From Haematococcus lacustris (taxonomy: Eukaryota > Chlorophyta > Chlorophyceae > Chlamydomonadales > Haematococcaceae): a stretch of DNA of 64,000 bases. The first letter of the stretch is position 1; the number at the start of each line of letters is the position of its first letter. A program made the translations under genes and the position numbers. Location: positions 3,649,076-3,713,075 of the forward strand of contig JASKMD010000024.1 in the NCBI GenBank assembly GCA_030144725.1, written 5' to 3'. Positions 19,596 to 31,900 of the stretch are shown here, piece by piece. The notes below the pieces were generated by a model that saw only the letters and a program-made list of their open reading frames with translations, was not told the DNA's origin and ran no database searches.

Positions 19596-21661
19596 TTACG
19601 TAAACAAGTGACTGATCTTGAGGAACAGGACCATGAGAAACACCAACGTGACAATGAGCAGGAAGATGCACAGCCCTCCTCGCCAGTGGGCAGTCTGCTT
19701 CATAAGCTGCTTCACCTGTGCAAGCGCAACCAAGTCAACACATGATGTCAGGCCAGTGTGTACCGGTGGGAGGGTAGCGAGGGCATGCCCCGATGCTACT
19801 CTCCTTCCTTTATGCACGCCCGACAGCGAGGGTGTAGTCTTTCTTTCTTTCTTTCTTTCTTTCAGGCCAGTGCAATGTTCTGTGATTCACCCACGTGCTG
19901 TGTAATGTGTGACCTGTCCTGCTACCTGTTACTGTGTAGCTCTACGACAGGCTGCATGCCAGCGGGAGAAGACAACAGCAGCAGTGCCACTGCCCTGCAA
20001 CTCAGTGATGGTAGCCAGTGGGGGCGGTGGGGTGTGACCTGCCTTGACTGTGGCTGCCTTCAAACGGCTCTGCGTCACGTCCGTCTCCTCATCAAGCTCG
20101 TCCAACAGCCGGGTCTGCAGGTCCACCTCCTCCCCAATGGCCAGGGCGATGTGCTACAGGCCACAAGGGGGGCCAAGAGAAGGCAAGGTGGCCAAGGGGG
20201 TGGGGAAGGGAGTGGCAAGGAGGATAGGGGTGCCAATGCCAGACTGCCTAAGCATATCCCAAGCTGTGGCGCGCAGCACTCCGTGGCTTTAGCGATGGGG
20301 CGGGTTCATGTCACACCCCACACCACTGGACTGCTTGCACTGCCACTTGCTGTGCACAGGCCTGTATGCTCTGTCACGCATTGTGTCATGTAATGCTTTG
20401 TGTCGTGACTCCATCTATGCCAGGAGGCAAGCACCATGCTGCTGCACTTGCTGGTCATGGTGGCGATGACGGTGAAACACCGGCTGGCTGAGCACACCTC
20501 GCAACCGTGAGGCCACACCCCCAGTGGCCCTGCACACTGTGCACCTCCCTGCTGCACAAGGGCAGCTCTACAAACACCACCAGCCATCAACACTGCCATC
20601 ATTGCCAAATATCAGTGTCACCTCACCATCCTCACCAACCCCTTGCCTACCTCTACTTCCACCAACACATCTCCATCCTTTTAGCAGACGCCCTTGTCTT
20701 GCAGAAGTGCCCCCTTCCCTCCCCTTCTTCCTTTGCCTCCCTCCTTGCCTCCCTGCTCTCCCGACTCCCCACCCCCCTTGCCCACCTTGGTGTTGCGCAC
20801 AGTCTTCTCCATCTGCCCCAGCACCTCGTCCTGCTGCACCATGGTTTGCTGCTGCAGCTGTAGTAGGCCCCGGCTGTCAAGCTCTGCTGTGGCCTCAGTC
20901 TCCTTGCTCCCTTGAGCGCTGGAGGCGGCACCAGGGCCCTGCACGCCTCCTTGCCGTGCACCTGCTAGCAAATTGTCCCTGCAGCCAGCAGGGGTGACTG
21001 CACCACCTGTGATGCATGGGTGTTGCCTGGTAGTGGCTGTGGGTGCTGTTGTGTGTGTATGAGATCCGTACGTGCATGAGGAATCATGGTGGTTTTGAGC
21101 TCAAACTGGTACATGGTGAGAATTGGAGAGGCCAGAGGCGACCCTCACCTGTCTACTTGAGCGGGACCACGCTTTAGGGACAACTGCATTTGCTCTCGGC
21201 GATTGCGCAGGTCATACAACAGGTCTCGTCTTCTGTTCTTCTCAGACTCGGACCTGCTTGGTGCATTGCTTGTGCGTGGGTTAGGGTTGTTGGCAAGCCA
21301 CACACCCTTGCCACGTTTCCAATGTGCGGGCCTCACAAGGATGCTGCTTCAGACGAGTCAAGCCACTTCAGCAGCCGCTCGACCATGGTGCCCAACGTCC
21401 CAATCTTCCTTCGAGCGGTAGCTGTCTTCCGCGAGGCTTCTGGCCCCCCGCTAGCATTGTCAGTGTTGCGTTCCTAAGGCGCTAGGAAAGGGATCAGGCA
21501 GGGCGAGAGGCCATAACCCCGGGGACGCAACTGCCGCGGCCTGGCGAGCGGTTTCGCCGCACAGTGGGCCTGACCTGTATGGTTTGAAGCACCTCCAGCG
21601 CCAGGTTCCTAGCTTCGTCATACTCCCTCTGCCATGCGTCTGTGTCGAGGCGGAACCCCAT
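19596..21661 (-). CDS. Qc-SNARE, SYP5/syntaxin-8-like (right-arm copy)
   Basis: Second complete copy of the SNARE gene on the minus strand. Exons: 21575-21661, 21337-21473, 21149-21253, 20786-20978, 20043-20153, 19596-19715, each exactly the length of its left-arm partner, 250 residues. The SNARE helix with its zero-layer Gln and the membrane anchor are unchanged. Coding differences I saw are silent, for example GTG to GTC before the Glu-Arg of exon 2. Splice sites are conserved, including the GC donor of intron 5. The retained coding sequence against diverged introns fits either two alleles or a duplicate under selection. Confidence 0.9.
19759..19861 (+). mobile_element. SINE-like retroposon in SNARE intron 5 (right arm)
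   Basis: About 103 bp with a (CTTT)n tail, flanked by TCAGGCCAGTG at 19748-19758 and 19862-19872. Same insertion as in the left arm, so it predates the separation of the arms. Confidence 0.65.
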
Positions 21662-22859
21662 CGCTTCGACCCCAGTGGTAGCAGCTGCTGCAGTGAGCTA
21701 CAACTTGAGCGCGTACACTGGCGCAAATGGTGCGCTGGACGGTACCGCATGCGTAGAACGACCATTTCTTGACAGCCTGATTCGAATCTACCACTACAAC
21801 CTTGCCGAATGCTAAGCTGCACATCAGCTGACTGAGTAGCGATGAAAGGTAGAGGTGCATACGCGGTGGGTTGAGCATGGACGGTGCCAGACCTGGGTGG
21901 CCCATTGCAGTCCTCACACTGGGCGTCGAGGCCCTAGTAATGGCAGGAATGCTATCTTTGGAGGCCACAGCAATAGCACAGAGGCACCTGGATGCAGGGC
22001 ATGCAGCATGCTTGTGTTTCTTGCTAAACCGTGAAGGCACAAGGCTGAGCTGGGACGTTAGCAGCATGTAGAGCATGAATCGGGGACGTGTAGGAGCCTC
22101 CGGAAGATGTGCGCGCCCTCCATCTCGCATCGCGCTGGCGAATGGTTCGTCCGTGCCCTACGTGGCAAACCTTGCCTGGCAACCCCTAGCATCGCCCCAG
22201 CAATGCAGCCCGTATGCACCAAGTCCACCTACCAGGCTCAGACAGCAACCACCTCAGACCCACCCTCTTTGCTTGCACACCACAGGAGGGCGCAGGTCAT
22301 GCCGCCCAGCCCCACACCCCCAGGTGACACGCGCTACCCGCATCCCAAAGAATCCTAAGGTAGGTGCCAGGCTCCTAGGAGTGCTATCACGGATGCTCCA
22401 TGCAGCTGTGGCGCTTCCACAACAACCTGTTTGAGCTGATGCTGTGTTAAAGGCATAGTAGTGTGAGACTGTCCGATACCTAAACCCCGATATCTCCTGC
22501 AGGATTCCGCATTCCCTGCAGGCTGTTGGTCCCGCTGTGGGTGGTTTTCCCTCAATATTTACCAGTGCCATCCCGGTGACACATTCCCTCCTGCTGACCA
22601 CTGGGATGCCTGTCAAGGGCAACAGCTGTAGGCTGAGGAAGGCGTATGCGCAGCCCCTCATCCCTCACTAGGGCCTCCATTTGAGTCGGACCACTAGGGA
22701 CCACTAGGGACCACTAGGTACAACTTAGAATGGTGCTAAGGGGCTGTGTGGAGTTATATTCCCATGTACATGGCACATGGCATGGGCTGCTTTACCACCA
22801 CCATTGCCTGACCCCTGAAAGGTGTATGGTCTAGAATTGGCATGACCTGCATGCACTAA
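21662..22859. other. Upstream region of right SNARE gene
   Basis: Mirror of 643-1838. No gene recognised. It carries the GTCCCTAGTG-type dispersed repeat end at 22650-22810. Confidence 0.5.
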
Positions 22860-23165
22860 TTGTAAGCTGATGACAGCTCAAATGGGGGGGGCACACACTA
22901 CTGTGCCACAGCAGGCTGCTGCTGCCGCTGCTGCTGCTGGGCCTTGGGGGGCTTGTCTCGCACCCGCTTGTACCCCAGGCCAGGGTACTCCTTGCCCTTG
23001 GCTGGTAGAGCTGCCTGATCTGGCCACCAGCACAGCTCCAGTGGGCGCCACCTGCTCTGCCCAATGCGCTGCATGTTCAGCGCTGCATTGCAGTCCCCGT
23101 CCAGCCACCTGCCTGGCTGTGGTGCTGGCTTGGCTTTTGCAGCCTTGCCCTTGGCCTAGGCCTGA
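22860..23165 (-). pseudogene. TnpB/Fanzor-like C-terminal remnant (right arm)
   Basis: Minus strand reads AKPAPQPGRWLDGDCNAAL, then RWRPLELCWW, KGKEYPGLGYKRVRDK and a Gln-rich end PAVAQ before a stop. It extends further 3' than the left-arm copy, and the Arg of the usual DRD motif is Gly here. No upstream nuclease domain is visible. Confidence 0.5.
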
Positions 23166-23227
23166 CAGTCTGGTGTCACCTCCAGACGCACCTGTGGGAT
23201 TGAGACACGGCCAGGACAGCAATGGGC

Positions 23228-23534
23228 CACCCACCCGCCCACCCACCCACCCACCCACCCACCCACCCACCCACCCACCCACCCACCCACCCACCCACCC
23301 ACCCACCCACCCACCCACCCACCCACCCACCCACCCACCCACCCACCCACCCACCCACCCACCCACCCACCCACCCACCCACCCACCCACCCACCCACCC
23401 ACCCACCCACCCACCCACCCACCCACCCACCCACCCACCCACCCACCCACCCACCCACCCACCCACCCACCCACCCACCCACCCACCCACCCACCCACCC
23501 ACCCACCCACCCACCCACCCACCCACCCACCCAC
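23228..23534. repeat. (ACCC)n microsatellite
   Basis: About 76 ACCC units ending directly at the TTGCTTTGCAG acceptor of the mTERF-like exon at 23546. It is therefore an intron end, and the Thr-His-Pro-Pro open frame is spurious. Confidence 0.98.
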
Positions 23535-23545
23535 TTGCTTTGCAG

Positions 23546-26433
23546 GACTTTGACAGCATGGATGCTGTGAGGGAGCATCTTGAGAAAGGTGACGGCGCCC
23601 CTGCAGCCTCAGGGGCTGGAGCAAGGCCCGGCTTCATCTGGAGCCTGCTCACCTTTGTGTCCCGGGCCACTGTGGGCACCGCGTCTCAGCAGCTGCCATG
23701 GTGGAGCCCTGCCAGGCTGTACCAGTGGCTGTCAGCCAGTTTCAAGCCGACCGCCAGGTGGGACCCTGAGGGTTTTGTCAAGAGGGGGCCAGCAGCAGCA
23801 GGAGGGGCAGCAGGGGCAGCAGGGGCAGCAGGGGCAGCAGGGGCAGCAGCAGCAGCAGGGGCAGCAGGGGCAGCAGCTTACAGTAGCCGCTGAGCCCTCC
23901 CATCCACAGGCTCCATGCCACCCCAGGGCGCTCCCAGCCCTGTCCAGGCGCTGGTTCCCACTACTGCTGACATCACGCCTGCAGGCCACCGGCAGCGGAT
24001 GAGGATGAGTGGGGCGAGCGGGACGACCCCAGCGACCCCTGGGTGCAGGCAGTCAACAGGCAGGCGCAGCAGCTGGGGCCGCTGCTGCTGCTGCCGCGCC
24101 ACCGCATCCGCCGCATGGCTATTCGCTACCCCCGGGTAAGCCCCAGCGTGTGTGTGATAAGGATGAGGTGCAGCAGTCACACACAGGAGGACAGGGATCG
24201 GGCCTTGAGCAAAGTGGGAGGCGGCAGAGGGACAGCATGGGGAGGGCTGACGGTATGCCTCCCACATTCCAACACATCACTGGGTGGAGTTGTCCGGGCT
24301 GAGGGTGGAGGCATTGTGGTGCTGATGCATGGGCCTGCACTGGGCTTGCGCCTTGTGCTGGTCATGAGGTGGCAGCCAGCACACCCACCACTCAAGACAT
24401 GCAAGGAAACATGCAGCACCCCTTGCTCCTGAACCACCCCTGACAGCTACAGCAGCTACAGGCGTGTGAGGTCTGCTCTTGTCTGCTCTGTAGCCAACCA
24501 CCTGGCTAGGGCAGCACCATGCAAATCATTGCCATGGCTGTGGGGATTAGGCCCATGGCCCCCTGACCAGCCTGGCCCCTACTGCCTGGCAATGACCTGC
24601 CTGGCCCTGACCTGCTGGCCTGCAAGCCCTGCCCTTCAAGACCTGCCTTTCAAGCCCTGCCCTTTGTGGCTCTGGCTCGCCTGGCATTGTCAGGTGCTGG
24701 AGCTGGATGCAGCTGACGTGGGTGCCCGGCTGCTGAGCCTGAAAGCCCTGCTGCGGGGGGCTGACGTGGTGTACCTCATGGAGCAGCACCCCATGTGAGC
24801 ATGGGACTCGTCAGCTGATGTACCCACCCACCCATCCACCCACGCAGCCACCCAGCCACCCAGCCACCCACCCAGCCACCCACCCAGCCACCCACGCAGC
24901 CAGCCACCCACCCACCCACCCAGCCACCCACCCACCCACCCACCCACCCACCCACCCACCCACCCACCCACCCACCCACCCACCCACCCACCCACCCACC
25001 CACCCACCCACCCACCCACCCACCCACCCACCCACCCACCCACCCACCCACCCACCCACCCACCCACCCACCCACCCACCCACCCACCCACCCACCCACC
25101 CACCCACCCACCCACCCACCCACCCACCCACCCACCCACCCACCCACCCACCCACCCACCCACCCACCCACCCACCCACCCACCCACCCACCCACCCACC
25201 CACCCACCCGAATAGATACCAAATGCACACAGCTTAGCATTCTCTGTCAGTGTCACCCCGCCATGTTTCTGGATGGCATTCGGCCATCAACAGGTCACGG
25301 GTTTGAGCCCTCCTGGCTGCAGGCTGTTCCTGATGGGCAGCCCTGCAGAGATGGAGCAGAGGGTGGGAGCTGGCCTGGCGCAGCTGCAGCGGGAGCTCAA
25401 GGGAGCCAACATCACGGCGCTGGTCATGGTCGATCCTGAGCTGCTCTACATGGACCTGGATCATGGTGAGGCAGCTGCGCCACCCCCAACCACCTCACCC
25501 TAGCCACCCAAACTCCTACCACCTAACCCTAGCCACTTAATACCCTACCCGCCTATAACTAACCATATAAACCCTAGCCATCTAACCCTAGCCACCTAAC
25601 CCTAGGCACCTAACCTTGTAAGAGTAACTACCTAACCTCTAGACCCTAACCCCATGACCCTGGATCTGGTGAAGCAGCAGCACCAAAGGGGGATGCTTGG
25701 GAGGGCAGGTGCGGGGCCATGCAGGCCTAGAGCCATACGGGTGCAGAGACGGCATGAGCGTGGTGTAGATGCATTGCAGGTCAGGAACCTGCAGGTTTGC
25801 ATGTGGTCGTCAAACTACTAAGAGCTCAACCAGATTAAAAGTGGGGCATGGCATGCAGAGACTTGAATCCATGCAGCTACAAGCAACACCAGCAAGGTTG
25901 AGGGACCAGCGATCACACTCGATTGGCTAAAGCAGCATGGGGTGCATGGGTTGCATGGGCAGTCCCTGTGCTGTGTTCACCAGTATTTCGTGTACTCACG
26001 TGGCTGAGCGTGGTCGAGGTCCATGTCGTGCCCGCCGGCCTAGCTGCATTGTCGCCTCAATCTTCGCGCCTCCGTTGCTCACCATGCGAAATCATAGCCA
26101 CAGATGTGCGCATGTGGTGGAAGCAGGCCACGCCCCCTGCAGGCGGAAGCTCATACCTCCATGCACGCCGGCTCTGCCGAAGTCTTCTTCTTCTTCTTTC
26201 TTCTTCTTCTTCTTCTTCTTCTTCTTCTTCTTCTTCTTCTTCTTCTTCTTCTTCTTCTTCTTCTTCTTCTTCTTCTTCTTCTTCTTCTTCTTCTTTTTCT
26301 TCTTCTGTGCATGTGTGGTGCAGGATTGAGAGAGCTGCGTCAGCTGTGGGACGTTGACGAGCAGGCCCTGGACAACAGTGAGTCCCATGAACTGGCCTTT
26401 GCGGTGCGGTCATTGTGCAACACGAGCCCACGG

Positions 26434-26471
<38 letters not shown>

Positions 26472-26475
26472 GTAG
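23546..26475 (+). CDS. mTERF-like protein (5' exons not found)
   Basis: Helical-repeat nucleic-acid-binding protein resembling the mTERF family, which acts in organelle transcription and RNA metabolism. Exons: 23546-23757, 23985-24135, 24694-24794, 25323-25465, 26324-26475; phases agree, 252 residues. Features include RHRIRRMAIRYPR, then LDAADVGARLLSLKALL with YLMEQHPMLFLMGS, MVDPELLYMDLD, and LRELRQLWDVDEQALDN. These are spaced like the tandem helix-helix units of mTERFs with their conserved Pro. The last exon ends in a poly-Gln run (CAG repeat) and TAG at 26473-26475. No ATG exon is visible upstream; the first exon opens right after the (ACCC)n tract. A donor-like GTGAGT inside the last exon (26378) could end the exon earlier. 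Family call is from pattern recognition. Confidence 0.55.
24820..25208. repeat. (ACCC)n tract in mTERF-like intron
   Basis: Degenerate ACCC/AGCC start (24820-24925), then about 70 pure ACCC units. A second, independent tract of the same motif in the same gene. Confidence 0.98.
25500..25660. repeat. Degenerate CCTAACCCTAGCCA repeats
   Basis: Loose repeats of CTAACCCTAGCCAC in an mTERF-like intron, resembling degenerate C-strand telomere sequence. Confidence 0.6.
26183..26306. repeat. (CTT)n tract before last mTERF-like exon
   Basis: About 38 CTT units, 18 bp upstream of the acceptor at 26323. It forms an extreme polypyrimidine tract. Confidence 0.97.
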
Positions 26476-28923
26476 TCCATCCTCATCACTGCTCTCATCA
26501 TGACATAGCAATCGCTGGCATGTGGTCCGATCAGACATCGCCGAGGCGACTGCGGCACATGAGACTACACCACTTAAAGTTTTCATTAGATCGACATGTG
26601 TCTGGCATGGAACCCTATTAAAGCTACTAGGTGTGTGACAGCTGTTGGGCATTTATGTTGGGGGCAGTTGTTTAGCAGCACAGTGTGGGCGCCACACTGG
26701 AGGTCAGAGTTGATAGAGCGTCTTGGCAAAACACGGAGTCGATGTGACAATTGGTATGCTCATGACACATGGGACGTTGCAGGCACCTCTGTGCCCCTGC
26801 TTAGGCTCAGGGCGAATCTAAAGTTGATTTTGATGAGGTGCCTAGTGGTCTAGTGGGAAAGAGTGCCATCGATGGCTGCAGTCATCAAGGGTGCGACCGA
26901 GGATGCTTCAACTTGATTGGAGGAGCTGAGTGAGATTATCCACAGTCCAACATGTTGTTCCTTGTTGAATGAGTTTTGTTGGGCTGTTTTACTGGGTCAT
27001 GGACATGGACATGGACATGGCCAGGGGACTTGGAAAGCACACCACCCTCCTCCTGGACCAGTCCCCTTTGATGTCGCTGCACAGCTTGTGTATTGTAGTG
27101 ACACAGGGACAGCTGTGTCGGTATTGTTGTGCAGCGCTCTGTCGCCACTAGCCAGTCACCGCAGACAGCAAGGAAAGCAAGAAGGATAGAACGTACGACA
27201 TGCGGAATGTGGGCTAGCATCTGATTGACTCCCATGGGGTCTTCCAAGAGCCTGTCCTAGTTGGAGGAGATGGGCCGGGGCCGGTGGATTTGGGGTGGGG
27301 TGGTTGACGCTGGCCTCCCTACCATCCGTTACTGATGATGTGGCTTACACCGCTTCAGCCGTCAGCCGTTAGGCTGCTAGGCCGCCTACCATCCGTTACC
27401 AGACGCCCAAAGCTGGCCAACACACCCTGCAGCTGGGCTACCTTCGCCATCAGCACCCACCACCAGCTTCGCCCTTCATCTACCAATCCCATCTACCAAT
27501 CTAGGAACTTGTGTACCCAGAGAGGACGCTGACACCTGGACGGCCCCAGGGTGGTGAAGCTGTAAAGCTGGGAAAAACCTAGTAGCCAACCTTGCAAACC
27601 AAACTGAAGCCAACGTGTGTAGAAAAACACATGTATACCTCTAGGTGCCCCTGTGCCAGTGCTTAGCCTAAGCCTTAGGTCGCCCCACTCGACACGTTTG
27701 TTGTGATGAAGGGTGCAATGCATATCACCCCACAAGCTGCGGCCAGGGCCAGCTGCCGTCCTGGATCGCACTGCTGGGCAGCAAACCGCCGCCTCTAGCG
27801 CCGCTTCTGGTGCCGCTGCATCCTAGCCGGCTCCTGCCACCGCTGCCGCGTCACCGCGCGCCGGGCGCCCTTCTCGCCTTTCTCGCCCTTGTTCAGCACG
27901 ACTCATCTCCCTGTTCGCGATGTGCACGTACTCCTTGCCCGAGTACAGCCGAGCCGTACACGTGCACTCACAGTCGGAAGAAGGGTAGAGCTGTTTGCGG
28001 GAGTCGCATGATTGAGGCAGGCGCGCCTTGCGCGGGGCCGTTCCTGTGCGCGGACGATCTGGTTCTGAGGCCTGCTTGCTGCGCGCTTGGATGACCTGAC
28101 TTTGCCTTAACCTGGATGGCCAGGCTGTGTCACTGCTTACGCTGCTGGTCTTGGGGGAGGCGGACTTGAGGCCAGGGCAGAGCTGATGGCTGACCCGGTT
28201 GGCTTGCAGCTTACACCAGGAAAGGTGCCAGCCTGTTGGTGGCAGCCGGTTGGTGGCAGTGGGATTTTTGCAAAAGTAGCTGCTCTTACTTTTTAGGATG
28301 GAGGAGTAGCTACGCAATACGGCTGCGTCTTGGCCAATGGGGGCCCTGCTTTGCTAGAGCGCCCTCGCACGGTCAAGTTTTCGCTCCACAGCCTGCAGCT
28401 TGCATCGGCTCTATCTGGGTGTGGGCCTGTCGGCTTGGCGGAAAAGCTATCCAAGCAGGTGGGCGCCAATGATAACATGTTCGCGACGGTCTGTTGCTGT
28501 TGCGGTGAGGCACCCAACACGCGACCATTTTCACCCTGTCGAATTTCCATCATGCAGGGTTGATATGCATGTCGGATATGTTAGCAAGCTGCACACAATT
28601 AGAGAGGTCAACAAATCCTATAGAATGTGCCTGTTTGGCTTGCTGTGCAGACATACTGTGATTGAAACACTGCTGAGCCCCGGCAGCAAATTCAGCAGAA
28701 GCAGCTTTTAGAAGAAGCAGTACATCATAGCCAGCCACCTTACAGACAGCTTACAGTGCTGTGCAGTGCGGTCTCTCACAGCTTATTGACGGAACAACTG
28801 GAGAGAACAGCCGTGCACAGCAGGGGCGGCTGCAGCCCCGGACCTGCCAGGGCAGCCCTGGCAGAGTCCCTGCAGCTCCTCATACCTGGGGCTGAGTCCG
28901 GTGGAGATGCTGAAGCTGGAGCT
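26476..28923. other. Intergenic region between mTERF-like and kinase genes
   Basis: No complete gene recognised. It contains a tRNA-like A-box stretch near 26846-26905 and a 52-bp LINE scrap at 27333-27384. A possible coding stretch ending LAEKLSKQ with a good donor (AAGCAG/GTGGGC at about 28461) may be an upstream exon of the kinase gene, but I could not connect it. Confidence 0.45.
27333..27384 (-). mobile_element. 52-bp LINE 3'-end scrap with 15-bp TSD
   Basis: Reverse complement of the last ~50 bp of the LINE at 37843-39296 (TGTGGCTTACACCGCTT shared apart from one base). Flanked by identical CCTACCATCCGTTAC at 27318-27332 and 27385-27399. Confidence 0.85.
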
Positions 28924-31900
28924 ATGGCTTGTCCCCAGCCCGCTGGGCACCTGGGAGTCTCCATGGGACGCATCAGCATCAGCACCATCCCCTCTCCTTT
29001 TGAGCGGGCCTCTGTGGTCACGCTGGAGTGGGCAGCCAGAGGTGAGCTGGCAGTGCGAAGACATGACACCTGTGGGGCCCCAGGGTCTAGCTGGGCAGCT
29101 GGGCAAGGCAAGCTGGTGTGGATAGGCTGTAGGACAAAGTTTTGGGGACACACGGGTGGTCATGGTGCAATTGAGGTTAGTTAAACTGAACCCTAACCCA
29201 CCAGGTTCAGTTGGACCCAGGGTAGTAGACATGGTGGCGGGCAGACAGGCATGCACTCATGACACATGTGCAAGAGCAGGCCCAGGGCACAGAGCTCGGA
29301 GTGAGAATGGAACTGCTGCTGGAGCTGGGATGGCAGTCGAGCAAGGATTGGGATGACGAGGTGTCACGCAGGAGCTCACGGCAGTATACCTTCCCTCTTT
29401 CCATGTGTGACTAACTATGTGTGTGTTCAATGGGTACTTAAGGCTCCTTCATCTCACTCTCCCTGCATTGCCTACCTTGGCCATGTTAGGCTCTCACCCC
29501 TTGACTGTAGCATGTGGCGCTTTCCTTGACCTGTGCCTGACCCTTGTCCTGCACTGCACCGCGGCTGCACTGAGTGTACCAGCCTGTGCCGCCTGCCTAC
29601 TCCCCCTTGCCCCTGCACAGAGGGAGTCCGAGTGGCTGCGGAACTGGAGAAAGCGGGACTGCAGGCACGCCTGGCCGACCCTGGCAGCCAGTCCAGCCCC
29701 TCCGCGTCCCCAGCCACCTCCCAGTTACCCATGAATCCCCAACCCAACCCAGCCCAGCTCAGCCCCCTCGGGGCCCAGCCACCTCCTGGCCCTGAGCAGC
29801 AGGCAGGTCACACGCAGCCCTCTTCCCCTGTGACGGCATTCTCCTTGTCCCCTGCCTCTAGCCTGCTGCCCGGCGTCCAGGTGCCCCTGTCCAGCCTCCT
29901 CCCTGCAGAGTCTCTCCCCCCCACGCCTACCCACACCACCCCCTCCCAGCCGCTACCGAAACCCACTGTGATCACACCTTTCTCATTCAGGCAGGTGGGC
30001 AAGACATCAGTGGCGCCGGAGCCCCTGACCCCCATGCTGCACCTGCCAATACATGGGGCGGCAGCAGCAGGCGGCGAGGGAGGCGGCAGTGGCACAGCAT
30101 CGCAGCCAGCAAGGTCACCCACAGGCATGACCAGCATCGTCAGCAAGTCCCACGTCCCTGTTGAAGTGGGGCAGTCATCAGGAGTTGAACCCAGGATCCC
30201 TCGCATCTCCTCCCTGTCAGAGACCCAACCCAACACCTCCAATCAGCCTTTCTGCCAGAAGGTGTCGTTTCCTGATGTGCACAGCCCCTTGAGCCACACC
30301 ACCTCAGCCTCCTTTGCCATCAGGCAAGGCTCTGCCACCTCGCTAGCAACTGGCGGGCAGCAGCCCTCCCAGCCTATCTCCCGCTCCACTTCTGACCGAT
30401 GGTCAGGGGCAGTCAAGTCCGTCTCTACCATGCACGGCGTGTCACGCCAGGTGGTAGTGGGTACTAGTGAGATGACATGCGGCCCTGAAATGATCCCCCA
30501 CCATCCTTCTGGCATGCTTGACCGCAGTTGGCCTGTTTGAACAGCCTGTGAGCACTGCTGACCTGCCTGTGGGGCGGACTGCCTCTCTGCCTGTTTGGCA
30601 TACCAAGCTGCTCTAGGCAACCTTCGGTTTACACCAACCCAGCCTGCCTGTTAGTCAGCAAGGGAAGCCTGCTCCCTTCTCTCTTGCTCGTCGTGCCCCT
30701 GGCTGCTTGACGGTGAGCTCTGCCTGGCCTGCCTCTGCCCTGCCTGCCTGCTACCATACTGCGCAGTTCCGCACGCTGAGGGACATGCACATGCCTACCA
30801 CAATCCCCAGAGAGGCGCTGAAGGTCATCAGGGTGCTGGGTGAGCGTCAGCACCACCACACCTTGCAACCACAAGCCTGCTCCTGCTGCCACTGCGTGCT
30901 CTGATTGCTGCTGCTGCTGGCTCTGTTCCTTGTTCATCCTCTGTCTCGATCTCGGTTATGGGTCAACAGTGAGACTCCAACAGTGAGATAAGGCTTTGTA
31001 CAGGATGCTGCAGCCCAGTGGCGAGGCCAGATGTGATGGGGAGCCCAGTGCTTGACATGAGTGTATGGTGGCTGCTACTGGGGTTGCTACTGGAATACTG
31101 CTGCTACTGGGATTGCGGTGGGAGGGCCTAGGAGAAGGGCAAGATGGCTGTTGGCAGGCCAGGGAGTGTGTCCACTGTGTTGGGCTCTGGAATTCCTGGG
31201 GCTGTGGCTAAGGGCAAGGTCACAGGTCTCGGGGCAAGGCCACAGGTCTCAGGCTCAGGCTGGAGCAGCTGCCACTGGGCAATGGAGAGCAACCTGCGGC
31301 TTGATATGTACAGCAACACAATAGGCAGCACATGAACACGGATGGCAAAGTCAACTTGTGATGTGGATGTGATACACCTGCCTGCCCACCTGCCTGCCTG
31401 CCCACCTGCCTGCCTGCCCACCTGCCTGCGTGCCCACCTGCATGCCCACCTGCCTCTCACCTGCCTGCCCACCTGCCTACCCACCTGACTGCTTGCTCAC
31501 CTGCCTGCCTGCTCGCATGCTGGGCACAGCACTTGAAATCACGTGCTCCTGACTCATGCTTTGCTGAGCCGGGCTATGGCTTGCAGGGAAGGGTGCGTTC
31601 GCCATCGTGGAGGAGTGTGTATACCGACCAGCTGGCGGCAAGCCCATGCTGGTGGCGGTGAGGGTGTCGCAGCCAGGGTTTCACAGCCTCTGCATCCCTC
31701 ATGCACTCGACCAGCTGCTGCTGTTGCTCCCGCCTCACTCAGTAGCTGTCTTGCTGCCCATGCAACTGCTATGGGGGTTTGCAGGAGCCGCTGCTCTTCT
31801 CAGCCAGCTGCACGTCTGCACATGGCCCACCTGCCCACCTCCCTTACTGCCTGTCTGTCCCCCTCCCCTACTGCATGTCTGTCTGCCTCCCCTGATGAGC

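Larger units (their letters stand above)
15777..23535 (-). repeat. Right arm of large inverted repeat
   Basis: Reverse-complement counterpart of 1-12018, lacking the 4.4-kb satellite block. It ends on the outer side in (ACCC)n, immediately followed by an mTERF-like exon at 23546. Confidence 0.93.

Noticed and set aside
22870..23553. Thr-His-Pro-Pro repeat protein across the ACCC tract
   Set aside because: The tract ends at a clear intron acceptor; the frame is an artefact of the tetranucleotide.
26057..26431. Poly-Glu/poly-Lys and poly-Leu/poly-Phe open frames
   Set aside because: They are translations of a (CTT)n intronic microsatellite.
30160..30250. B-box-like GGGTTCAACTCC on the minus strand
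   Set aside because: It lies inside an in-phase kinase exon and no A box is found at the right distance.
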